Assembly (NCBI GenBank): GCA_964657565.1 | Contig: CAZZVQ010000014.1 | Location: 6,348-70,347 of the forward strand | Direction of reading: 5' to 3' | DNA length: 64,000 nt | Source of the DNA: JAVVHH01 sp964657565 | GTDB lineage: Bacteria > Pseudomonadota > Alphaproteobacteria > Acetobacterales > Acetobacteraceae | In this document: positions 16,189 to 23,994 of the stretch, piece by piece | Layout: each line of letters opens with the position of its first letter | Numbering within the stretch: the first letter of the stretch is position 1 | Notes under the pieces: model-generated | Database searches by the model: none | What the model saw: the letters and a program-made list of their open reading frames with translations, nothing else | Told to the model about the DNA's origin: nothing | Made by a program: the position numbers and the translations under genes

Positions 16189-18026
16189 GCTGCTTTTGTC
16201 TCCAGATCGGCGTGAAGCTGTTCGGACGTCTGGCTGTCATCAGATCGGGCGGACTGCTGCTGCCGGCGCCACATCGTGGCGTAGTCACCTCCGGCTGCCA
16301 CAAGCTGCGCGTGCCGCCCTTGCTCGATCACCTTCCCGTTCTTCAGAACGATGATCTGATCGGCGTCCACGATTGTGGAGAGCCGGTGTGCGATAATGAG
16401 TGTCGTGCGGCCGCGCGTCAGGCGGCGCAGGGTGTCCATGATGTCCTGCTCCGTGACGGAATCCAGCGACGACGTCGCTTCGTCGAGCAGCAGGATCGGG
16501 GGGTTCTTGAGTATGACGCGGGCGATCGCCACGCGCTGGCGCTCTCCCCCGGAGATCTTGAGGCCGCGTTCGCCGACGCTCACCTGGTCGCCTTGCGGCA
16601 GGCCAGCCACCAGCTTGCGCAGGCGAGACCCATCGATCGCAGCTTCGACGTCGGCGGGATCGGCTCCCGGCCGGCCGAACTCGATGTTGAACCGGAGCGA
16701 CTCATTGAAGAGGATGGTGTCCTGCGATACCAGTCCGATGCTGCCGCGCAGCGAGGATTGGGTGACGGCGCGGATATCCTGTCCGTCGACGGTGATCCTG
16801 CCGCTGTTCGGGTCATAGAAGCGCAGCAACAGCCGCCCGAGGGTCGTCTTTCCCGCGCCGCTCTCGCCGACGATCGCGACGGTTGTGCCTGGGCGTATGT
16901 CGAAGGACACGCCGTCCAGGATCTGAACGCCGTTCGAGTGGGTGAACGACAGGTCCTCGAAGCGCACCGCCCCCTCGCTCACGATCAGCGGCTTGGCGCC
17001 CGGCGCGTCGGTGACCGCGGGCGTGCTCCCGAGCGTTGAGAGAAGGCTCGCGATATCAATCACGCCCTGGCGGATCTGCCGGTAGGTGAAGCCAAGCATG
17101 TTCAGGGGCTGGAAGAGCTGCAGCAGATAGGTGCTGACCATCACGAAGGCGCCGACGGTCATGGCGCCGCGCGCCAGGCCGCTGGCTGCCATCATCAGGA
17201 TGATCGAGAGGCCAGTGCTGATGATGAGGCCCTGGCCGACGTTGACGAGAGAGAGGCTGACGACGCTGCGGACCGACGAGTTCTCGTATGCCTCGAGCGC
17301 TTCGCGGTAGCGCCGGCTTGCGAAGTCCAGGTTGTTGAAGCAGATCGTGCTCTCGAAGTTCAGCAGGCCATCCACGGCGATCGCCTTGGAGCGGTCGAAG
17401 TCGCTGTTCATCACTTTTCGGAACTTGATCCTCCACTCGGTGACGATCAGCGAGAAGGCAACGTAGACGACGACCGTCACGATCGTGACTGCCGCGAACC
17501 ACGGGCTCAGAAGGCTCCAGAGCACGGCGATGACCATCGCGATCTCCACGAGCGTCGGCAGCGCGCTGAACAGGAGGTAGTCAGTCACCTGCCGTACGCC
17601 GGTGACGCCCCGGGAGATGCGCTCTGTCAGACCGCCCACCTTCTGATCGAGCAGGTAGCCCGGGCCCTGCGCGTGCATGTCCTCGAAGGCGCGCACCGCT
17701 AGGTCTCTCGTCGCGGTGCGAGCGGCCTTCACGAGGAGGACCTCTCTGGCCTCGTTCATCCAGCTGACGATGAGGCGGGAAAACCCGTATAGGAGGATGA
17801 GCGCCACCGGTATCCCGATGGTGGCAGCCCTGCCTTCAGAAACGGAGTCCACGAGGCGCTTGAACAGCACCGGCACGTACACGTTCGCGACACGCGCCAG
17901 CAGGAGACACGCGAGAGCCGCGACGAGCCTGACGCGGCCCGGCCACGGCTGGCGGATGAACAGCAGCCGCAGGACCTCCTTCAAGGAGGGCCATATCTGC
18001 AGGGCCGAGTCTTTGGTCTGCGCCAT
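16185..18026 (-). CDS. Atm1/HMT1-type ABC half-transporter
   Basis: A 613-residue fused permease-ATPase. Six membrane helices occupy roughly residues 35-320, with Atm1-like words RISRGVTGVRQVTDYLLF, NFESTICFNNLDFASRRYREAL and TYRQIRQGVIDI. The ATPase has Walker A GESGAGKTT, Q-loop SQDTILF, signature SGGERQRVAIAR, Walker B ILLLDEATSSLD and switch His in IAHRLSTI. Bacterial Atm1 relatives export glutathione or metal-thiol conjugates, and the yeast and plant HMT group does the same. The ATG at 18026 was preferred over a TTG six bases earlier. Here it is probably the exporter of the arsenic product or of a thiol-bound arsenical. Confidence 0.9.
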   Translation of the reverse strand: MAQTKDSALQIWPSLKEVLRLLFIRQPWPGRVRLVAALACLLLARVANVYVPVLFKRLVDSVSEGRAATIGIPVALILLYGFSRLIVSWMNEAREVLLVKAARTATRDLAVRAFEDMHAQGPGYLLDQKVGGLTERISRGVTGVRQVTDYLLFSALPTLVEIAMVIAVLWSLLSPWFAAVTIVTVVVYVAFSLIVTEWRIKFRKVMNSDFDRSKAIAVDGLLNFESTICFNNLDFASRRYREALEAYENSSVRSVVSLSLVNVGQGLIISTGLSIILMMAASGLARGAMTVGAFVMVSTYLLQLFQPLNMLGFTYRQIRQGVIDIASLLSTLGSTPAVTDAPGAKPLIVSEGAVRFEDLSFTHSNGVQILDGVSFDIRPGTTVAIVGESGAGKTTLGRLLLRFYDPNSGRITVDGQDIRAVTQSSLRGSIGLVSQDTILFNESLRFNIEFGRPGADPADVEAAIDGSRLRKLVAGLPQGDQVSVGERGLKISGGERQRVAIARVILKNPPILLLDEATSSLDSVTEQDIMDTLRRLTRGRTTLIIAHRLSTIVDADQIIVLKNGKVIEQGRHAQLVAAGGDYATMWRRQQQSARSDDSQTSEQLHADLETKAA

Positions 18027-18095
18027 GATCAAGGAGACTTCCAGCTAGATGCGCGGACGCCGGCGCTGTCGACGGTTCCGCCAAACGCGCGTCAG

Positions 18096-19046
18096 TCAGG
18101 AGACCTCGGCCGGGCTCCGCTCGGGTGCGGTCTCGACAGTCGCCCCGACTTTCGGCGTGGGCTTGCAAGCCCATTTCGCCTTCATGGAGCCGGCTTCAGA
18201 CGTCTCGTCCACCTCCCACCACACCGCGTCGAGCGAAGCCGTCACCGAAGAGATCACGGACTTCCCGTCTTCGATGATCCATCGAGGCTGGATGAGATGG
18301 CTGGTCTCGATGGTGACTTCGTCATCGATCTCGAACTTGAGTCCGCGGCCTCGTGAGACCGCGTAGCGCGCCCCTTCCACGGGGTTGAGGCCAGGCTCGA
18401 CTGACCGGAGGTCGCGCTTGAGATAGTGGGCGATATCCCAATACCGCAGCCCGGCGTCGGAGTTCGTCGCGACCCAGCAGTGCATCCCGGTGGTGGTCGG
18501 TTCCGTGCCGGCCTCGAAGTAGTAGCCGGCGACGTAGGCGCATTCCACGTCGACCGCGTAGAGACTCGCCATGAGCATGGTGTTGATGTCGATGCAGTTG
18601 CCGCGCACGACGTCACAGACCAGCTGCGGTTCCTCTAGGCTCATGTTCCTCGAGCCGTAGTTGAATTTCGAAGCCACGAACTCGACGACCGCCGCAACCT
18701 TCTGGTCGACGCCTTCGCAATCCTCTGCCAACGACCTCACCGCGTCCTGCAGCTCTTTGGATGCGGTCGTGTATCGGTTGGCGAACCGCTCGAAGAAATC
18801 TGCGGACGGGCGTCCCGAGCCGACCTCGAACTCCATCCCGTACTCGATCGGCGCAGAGAACGGGCCGGGCATGTAGTAAGCCTGCTGGTGAGATAGCGAA
18901 GCTCGCACCACTCGAAGGGAGTCGGTAGGCAGACCGACGAACCTGACGAACCGCTGCTCGGGGCTATCGATCGGGATCGGTATGAGAAGCCCGCGGTCAT
19001 CTGCGTGCTTCTCGATGTTCTTCAGCCTCACAGTCACGACTGGCAT
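18096..19046 (-). CDS. Transglutaminase-like cysteine enzyme
   Basis: A 316-residue protein with a transglutaminase/protease core: nucleophile Cys151 in RGNCIDINTML, His189 in TGMHCWVA and Asp204 in YWDIAHY. An N-terminal domain of about 110 residues with transglutaminase-like N-terminal character precedes it (PIPIDSPEQRFVRF, YYMPGPFSAPIEYGMEF). No signal peptide is visible. Such folds catalyse amide exchange, peptide cleavage or acyl transfer. Cys190 follows the catalytic His, giving an additional thiol close to the active site. It sits between the exporter and the flavin monooxygenase genes, so a tailoring or amide-forming step is likely. I know of no such gene in described arsinothricin clusters. 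Confidence 0.8.
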   Translation of the reverse strand: MPVVTVRLKNIEKHADDRGLLIPIPIDSPEQRFVRFVGLPTDSLRVVRASLSHQQAYYMPGPFSAPIEYGMEFEVGSGRPSADFFERFANRYTTASKELQDAVRSLAEDCEGVDQKVAAVVEFVASKFNYGSRNMSLEEPQLVCDVVRGNCIDINTMLMASLYAVDVECAYVAGYYFEAGTEPTTTGMHCWVATNSDAGLRYWDIAHYLKRDLRSVEPGLNPVEGARYAVSRGRGLKFEIDDEVTIETSHLIQPRWIIEDGKSVISSVTASLDAVWWEVDETSEAGSMKAKWACKPTPKVGATVETAPERSPAEVS

Positions 19047-19093
19047 GGAAGATTTCTCTCAGTGCTGACCAGGTCTGCTAGACGAAAGTCGGT

Positions 19094-20662
19094 TCAGCCG
19101 CAGCAGGAGCCTGACGAGCCGCGTGGCTTCTGCTGCCGGGACATGGCAAGGGAGAGGGCCTGCCTCGACCACGAGGAACCTGCCCCTGGCGCTCGCCGGA
19201 CCAGCACGACCACAGGCGCGGACGCCGACGAGTTGCAGCAGGAGGCACCCGCGGGCTCCGCCGGCTCGACGGCCACAGGGCCGCAGCAGGATGAGGCCGC
19301 CGCCGGTGCGGGACCGCAGCAGGACGCCGCTGCGGAGCTGTCGGTGCCGCTGCTCTCTGTTGCGCAGCACCCCGGCATGTCCGTCGAGCAGATCCCCGTC
19401 GCCGGGAGCTTCAGCTGCACCGACAGGGCGGCCGCCATGTCGCCCGCCAAGCCGGCCACCACGGATCGGACCTGTTCATAGCCAGTCGCCATCAGGAAGG
19501 AGGGAGCGCGGCCGTAGCTCTTCGATCCGAGGGTGAAGAAGCCAGGCTCCTCCGGGTACGACAGCTGGAGGAACCCGTGCGGCTCTACGCTTCCGCAGTA
19601 GTGCAGGTTCGGATCGACGAGCGGGGCCAACGCCGCGACGCTCTCGAGTCTCGGATCGATTTCCGTCCGAAGCTCGCGGGTCAGCGAGTGATCGGGCCGC
19701 TGGCCTGTCGCGACGATGATCTGGTCGAAGGGCCCGACCGTCTCCTGCCGATCCCCGCTCATTCCAGTGAGAATGAGCTCGCCCCCAGCGTCGTCGATCG
19801 AACGCACCCGGAAGCGGTGCTTGAGCGAGAGGCGTTCCTCGCGCGCAAGCCTCGCAAGGTTCGCGCCTAGGCGTCCGCGCGCCGGGAGCTCGTCCCGATC
19901 ACCGCCGCCGAACAGATTATCGCGAAGAGCTCCCCGGATGATCCAGGATATCTTCGTGTTCGGATCCTGCTCGGCCAGATCGGACAGTCCGACGAGAGCG
20001 GTGGCAGCGGAAAGGCCCGAGCCGATGACAGCGGTATGGCGGCCCCTGAAGCGTTCCGCGTCCACCCCCAAGAGGTCAGGAAGCCCGTAGTAGAGCCGGT
20101 CGCGCAGCGTGGCCTCGCCCGCGGCCTCCAGCCCCTCGCCGCCCACTGGATTCGGGCTCCCCCAGGTGCCCGTCGCGTCGAGAACGTGGTCCGCCTCGAG
20201 CACGGTCTCGCCGGCGTCGCCGCATGACACTAGAACAGTGAAGGATTGAGCCGAACCCTTCTGAGTGCGGATCTTATCCGCTCCGGCTCGCGCCACGCCG
20301 CGGACGCGCGCGCCAAGGCGGATGTGAGGAGCGATCTGCGGATGGCGCGACAGCGGAAGGAGATAGAGGTCGATGAGTTCCCGACCGGTGGGGATGCTGT
20401 CGGGATCCGGAGCCTGCCACCCCGTCTCCTCGAGCAGTCCTGCGGCCGTCGGATCGATGTTGTAGCGCCATGGTGAGAACAGCTTCACATGCGACCACTG
20501 GCGCACGCTGGCGGCGATGGCGTCGCTCGCCTCCAGGAGCTCGAACCGCAGCCCGCGCGAGGCCAAGTGCGCTGCGGCGGCCAAGCCCACGGGCCCGGCG
20601 CCGAGGACGAGCGTCTTCGTCATGATCTTTGACGTCGGGATCTCTGAGATAGCGTCGAGCAT
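19094..20662 (-). CDS. Flavin monooxygenase with multi Cys-Cys tail
   Basis: A 522-residue protein. Residues 15-410 form an FMO/lysine-hydroxylase-like flavoprotein: FAD motif LGAGPVGLAAAAHLASRG, the FMO-type stretch WSHVKLFSPW, a second nucleotide motif VIGSGLSAATAL and the closing ATG in IVATGQRPDHS. After residue 421 comes a low-complexity tail of about 100 residues with Cys-Cys pairs at 432/433, 448/449, 459/460, 475/476 and 520/521, several in the form SCCGP. AGAAGGAGA precedes ATG 20662; the internal ATG at 20623 has no such site. Vicinal thiols bind As(III) strongly, so the tail may hold or deliver the arsenic substrate. The oxidation step could hydroxylate an arsenical or its carbon chain. 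Confidence 0.85.
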   Translation of the reverse strand: MLDAISEIPTSKIMTKTLVLGAGPVGLAAAAHLASRGLRFELLEASDAIAASVRQWSHVKLFSPWRYNIDPTAAGLLEETGWQAPDPDSIPTGRELIDLYLLPLSRHPQIAPHIRLGARVRGVARAGADKIRTQKGSAQSFTVLVSCGDAGETVLEADHVLDATGTWGSPNPVGGEGLEAAGEATLRDRLYYGLPDLLGVDAERFRGRHTAVIGSGLSAATALVGLSDLAEQDPNTKISWIIRGALRDNLFGGGDRDELPARGRLGANLARLAREERLSLKHRFRVRSIDDAGGELILTGMSGDRQETVGPFDQIIVATGQRPDHSLTRELRTEIDPRLESVAALAPLVDPNLHYCGSVEPHGFLQLSYPEEPGFFTLGSKSYGRAPSFLMATGYEQVRSVVAGLAGDMAAALSVQLKLPATGICSTDMPGCCATESSGTDSSAAASCCGPAPAAASSCCGPVAVEPAEPAGASCCNSSASAPVVVLVRRAPGAGSSWSRQALSLAMSRQQKPRGSSGSCCG

Positions 20663-20684
20663 TCGGGAGTCTCCTTCTGGCAGA

Positions 20685-21806
20685 TCAGCAGTCGCAGCCG
20701 GCTGAGGCGTAGTCCCCGCGGCCGGGGAACGTGCCATCGGAGCGTCCAAGAGGCACCAGACCTTTGGTGACGGCAGGCTTCCGGATCGCTGGCGTGTTGC
20801 AGTCGAAGAGACGCGCGGCCTCAGGCTCCGGCTCCGCGTAGCAGTGCAGTACGTCAAACTGGCCGGCATACGGAGCGCTTCCGAGCAGACGGAACGTCTT
20901 CTCGCAGACAGCAACCCGGTCGCCGCGCCGGTAGCGGTGGCCGTCGTCGTCTGCCACCTCGGACCATGGGCCGCGATAGACCACCGCATGGCCGAAATCC
21001 CAGCACGGGCCCTCTTTGCCCTTGTAGGCGGAGATCTTCCATAGCCGGACCTCCTTGCCGGCTGAGACGAGCACCGGTCGGGGGCTAACCATCTGCAGAG
21101 TCGTGCCGTGCAGACCCGACGCCGCAACGACATCGAGGAACTCGGCTTCCGTCGGAAGCCAGGCGGCTCTCACCTCTTTGCCCAGCCGCACCCCGCTTCC
21201 GGCATCGGCGAGGGGCTCGTCGGCAAGGAGCACTAGGGCCTCCAACCGTCCCGTCCGCGACCTGAGGACCCGATACAACTCCCCGAGGCACGAAACCCCC
21301 TGCGTTCTGGTCAAAAGGTTCAGCTGAAGATCAGCCACCACGTAGTCGACGCTGTCATCGGCGATCCATGGCGAGGATGCCGCCTGTCGCTGGAGGTCGC
21401 GCCGAAGCGCGGTCATCTGGGACAAGGAGCGCACCGGGTGTTCGGTCAGAGCCGTGGACACCGCCTCCGGATCGAGAGAAAGGTCGGTGACGTCGCCATC
21501 GACGACCTCAACTCCCGTGTGCTCGCGAAGGCGAGCGGCCGACTCATCTGACGTGCCGGGAACGACACGGACACGCTCCACGGCGAACCGTCCGGCGATG
21601 GTCTGGACGAGAGCCGGTGTGGCTGCGCCGAGGACGAGCGCGTCACGAGCCTCGAGTGGAGGCTCCAGAGCCTCGACGGCCCTTCGCAAGGTCTCCTGTT
21701 CGATCTCGATCTCATAGGCTCCGCCGGTGCGGGCCATCGCGCGAAGTGCGACGGCCTTCAGCCGGGCGAAGCGGGTTTTGCTGTCGACGTCCATCTGCAT
21801 CAGCAT
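20685..21806 (-). CDS. ArsM-like protein with degenerate SAM motif
   Basis: A 373-residue protein whose C-terminal part matches the specific end domain of As(III) S-adenosylmethionine methyltransferases: GPCWDFGHAVVYRG, then HRYRRGDRVAVCEKTFRLL. Cys173 (SCLGELYRVLR) and Cys268 are at positions expected for two As(III)-binding cysteines of ArsM. The normally Gly-rich SAM loop reads ALVLGAATPAL, without the DxGxGxG pattern. Further cysteines are Cys301, Cys322, Cys336 and a terminal GCDC (371 and 373). The gene starts inside the end of the ArsL-type gene, so the two are translationally coupled. It may be a diverged methyltransferase or an arsenic-binding scaffold. Confidence 0.75.
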   Translation of the reverse strand: MLMQMDVDSKTRFARLKAVALRAMARTGGAYEIEIEQETLRRAVEALEPPLEARDALVLGAATPALVQTIAGRFAVERVRVVPGTSDESAARLREHTGVEVVDGDVTDLSLDPEAVSTALTEHPVRSLSQMTALRRDLQRQAASSPWIADDSVDYVVADLQLNLLTRTQGVSCLGELYRVLRSRTGRLEALVLLADEPLADAGSGVRLGKEVRAAWLPTEAEFLDVVAASGLHGTTLQMVSPRPVLVSAGKEVRLWKISAYKGKEGPCWDFGHAVVYRGPWSEVADDDGHRYRRGDRVAVCEKTFRLLGSAPYAGQFDVLHCYAEPEPEAARLFDCNTPAIRKPAVTKGLVPLGRSDGTFPGRGDYASAGCDC

Positions 21807-23080
21807 TTGAGGCAGCACCTTTTGAACGTGCCCTCCTCGACCGGCGTAAGCGAGCTGAGGAAGACCTCGTCCATCATGGGATCGTCGTGGTCCCAGTCGA
21901 AGTGGAACTCCTGCTCGGTGAGCCTCAGCTTCTGGATGCTCGGGTTCTGGAGCAGCGGCGATCCTTTGTAGAGATGCAGCCGCGTCTCGAACTGGATTGG
22001 GTCGACGAGGTCGGTCAGGCCGGTGCGCTCGAGGAAGTCCTCGAAGCGGACCAGGTCGGGGAGGCCGATCCAGGGATTGAACATGATGAAGGTCGGGTTG
22101 AGCATGACGCCCATCGCCTTCAGCTCGGTGATGCACCGCTCCGTCATCTCGACCGTCACCTCCTTGTCGAGCTGGCGGAGAACCTCGTCGCTGGGAAACT
22201 CGAGCGCGGACGTAATGATCCGCAGCCCGAGAGTCGCGGCCTCGCGGACCAGCTCGATATGCTCCAGCACATGATCCACGCGAGTGGTCATGTCGTAGGT
22301 CACATGCGGGAACTCGGCGTGCAGTCGCCGGAGGATGCGCAGCCCATGGTGCTTGGCGTTGAAGAAGTCGGCATCCGTGAACGTGAGGTGCGTCATCCCG
22401 TCGGCCACGAGCGCGCGCACGTCATCGACGAGGATGTTCTCGTCGACCATCACGACCTTGCCGTCGTACGCGGCGAACACCGAACAGTATGAACACCGGT
22501 GATGACAGCCCCGCGTCGCCTCGACGCCGCCGGCGACGACTTCATACCGCAGCAGGCGGCTGAGGTGGGGCTGCGGATACTTCCGAAGCGAGGGCACGAA
22601 GCCGCGGTCAGGGCGGCCGACGTGGCCCTTGGAGAAGAAAGGGTGCGGGCTCGCGTAGCTCTTGGCGGGATCGCGTGACACCACGCCGTCGATCAATTCG
22701 GCAGGCCTCTTGTCAAGCACCTGCCGGCTCAGCGACACGATCGGCTTTTCCCACTCGCCGGAGATGGCGTAGTCGCAGTATTTCGCCGCCAAGCGCTGCG
22801 CGTTGATCGTCGCATACTGGCCGAAGAACACGATCGGGGCGTCGGCGTTCGCCACCCTGATCTGGGAGGCGATCTGCGTGGCTGCCGATAGCGAGTCGAA
22901 CAGCGGAACGGAGACGGCGACTATGCTGGCGTCGGCGACCCGCTCCATCGCAGGTCCTTCGACGTAGACGTCGAGGAGATCAACATCGGCGCCGCCTGCG
23001 CGTAAGGCGCTTGCGGCCGAGATCGCGGTGTTCGGCTGATATCCACCCTCAAAGGTCGAAACCACGACTACATCCGACAT
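21800..23080 (-). CDS. arsL: ArsL-type radical SAM enzyme, As-C bond formation
   Basis: A 426-residue radical SAM protein. The N-terminal part (about 1-130) resembles a B12-binding-like fold without the cobalamin DxHxxG motif. The 4Fe-4S ligands are Cys192, Cys196 and Cys199 in RGCHHRCSYC. The C-terminus is KRCCLKC, with cysteines 422, 423 and 426. ArsL of arsinothricin biosynthesis is a non-canonical radical SAM enzyme that moves the 3-amino-3-carboxypropyl group of SAM to arsenite, and as I recall its orthologs carry this same RCCLKC end. The start at 23080 has AGGAGG upstream; the longer start at 23104 lacks support. It is the first gene of the nine-gene operon and is followed by an ArsM-like gene. 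Confidence 0.88.
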   Translation of the reverse strand: MSDVVVVSTFEGGYQPNTAISAASALRAGGADVDLLDVYVEGPAMERVADASIVAVSVPLFDSLSAATQIASQIRVANADAPIVFFGQYATINAQRLAAKYCDYAISGEWEKPIVSLSRQVLDKRPAELIDGVVSRDPAKSYASPHPFFSKGHVGRPDRGFVPSLRKYPQPHLSRLLRYEVVAGGVEATRGCHHRCSYCSVFAAYDGKVVMVDENILVDDVRALVADGMTHLTFTDADFFNAKHHGLRILRRLHAEFPHVTYDMTTRVDHVLEHIELVREAATLGLRIITSALEFPSDEVLRQLDKEVTVEMTERCITELKAMGVMLNPTFIMFNPWIGLPDLVRFEDFLERTGLTDLVDPIQFETRLHLYKGSPLLQNPSIQKLRLTEQEFHFDWDHDDPMMDEVFLSSLTPVEEGTFKRCCLKC

Positions 23081-23412
23081 AGGCGGCCCTCCTGCTCTAA
23101 ACAAACCGTTCTCAGGCTCTGTCGCCCCCGCCTCAGCTCGGACAACCCTTCCAGCAGTCTAGAAGGGTAGGCAGCGGTCCCTTGGTCGTCAACAGGAAGT
23201 TTCGGCGACCGGCGAGTTTCATTGCGCAGGGGCGCGGTCATTACGTCGAGTGGCTCGCAGCCGTGACGATGACTGGAAACGCTCGGTAGCCGGCGCGATA
23301 TCAGGTCAGACCCATGCGCCACGACCAACTAGCGGTTGCGCTGCAACCCTCCATCGCAGCTTGCGAAGCTTCTAGGACTGTCGTAGGTATGCAAAATGAG
23401 ACGGATGGCGAC
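23081..23412. promoter_or_regulatory. Divergent arsL/arsR control region with inverted repeat
   Basis: This 332-base gap separates the arsenic operon from its likely repressor. ACCCTTC (23145-23151) and GAAGGGT (23162-23168) are a perfect 7-bp inverted repeat with a 10-base spacer, 65-88 bases before the arsL start. This is a fitting place for an ArsR operator. Other frames in the gap look non-coding. Confidence 0.4.
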
Positions 23413-23913
23413 ATGAGCGCTTCGAGGAAAGTCGTGCTGACGGAGGTGTCGACGACACCGCCGGCGGGCATTGCACCAGCACATGCCGATGCCAGGGGAC
23501 CGGCCGGCCGGACGCCGCGACGGTCGGTGCGAGCAAAGTCCAAGCCGCCGGCCGATCACCGGGGCGCGGTCAAGAAGCTTGCTGCGCTGGCTCAAGAGAC
23601 GAGGCTGGCAGCGTTTCGACTGATCATCGCAGCGGGAAAGGACGGCTGCTCGGCTGGCGTGCTGGCCGACGGCCTGGACATCCCGGCAACCACGTTATCC
23701 TTCCATCTTGCGTCTCTGGTCCACGCCGACCTCGTCTCGCAGCACCGCATCGGTCGCCAGATCATCTACAGCCCGCGCGTGGACTCTCTGAACGGGTTGA
23801 TTACGTACATGATAGAGAACTGCTGCGGCGCGGACTACTGCGCGCCTGCCTGCGGCGACTTTCAGGTTCCGCGTGGCCCGGCGCAGGGGTCAGCCGCCTG
23901 CAGGCCGAAGTAG
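23413..23913 (+). CDS. arsR: ArsR-family As(III) sensor repressor
   Basis: A 166-residue ArsR/SmtB protein. An unusual basic, Pro-rich N-terminal extension (about 1-50) precedes the winged helix, LAALAQETRLAAFRLI and IPATTLSFHLASLVHADLVSQHR. The C-terminal sensor is IENCCGADYCAPAC, with Cys137, Cys138, Cys143 and Cys147, the layout of the ArsR type in which a C-terminal CC plus a later Cys binds As(III). It is divergent from the ArsL operon and probably controls it. The start is uncertain: in-frame Met codons also occur at 23314 and 23389, and the core fold begins near 23560. Confidence 0.9.
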   Translation: MSASRKVVLTEVSTTPPAGIAPAHADARGPAGRTPRRSVRAKSKPPADHRGAVKKLAALAQETRLAAFRLIIAAGKDGCSAGVLADGLDIPATTLSFHLASLVHADLVSQHRIGRQIIYSPRVDSLNGLITYMIENCCGADYCAPACGDFQVPRGPAQGSAACRPK

Positions 23914-23923
23914 CGCGACGACG

Positions 23924-23950
23924 GCCCGCGAGCCGACAAGGCTCACGGGC
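23924..23950. terminator. Hairpin between convergent genes
   Basis: GCCCGCGAGCC and GGCTCACGGGC pair over 10 of 11 positions around the loop GACAA. The hairpin sits between the ends of arsR and the convergent methyltransferase gene, so it could terminate both. A clear U run is lacking, so its strength is uncertain. Confidence 0.45.
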
Positions 23951-23994
23951 GCGCCTGCTGATCGTCTTCTGGTCGTCTACTTCGCGGCGCCCTG

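Noticed and set aside
21807..22136. Extension of the ArsM-like frame upstream into arsL
   Set aside because: The extended part is an out-of-frame reading of arsL coding sequence; the start at 21806 gives a normal overlap.
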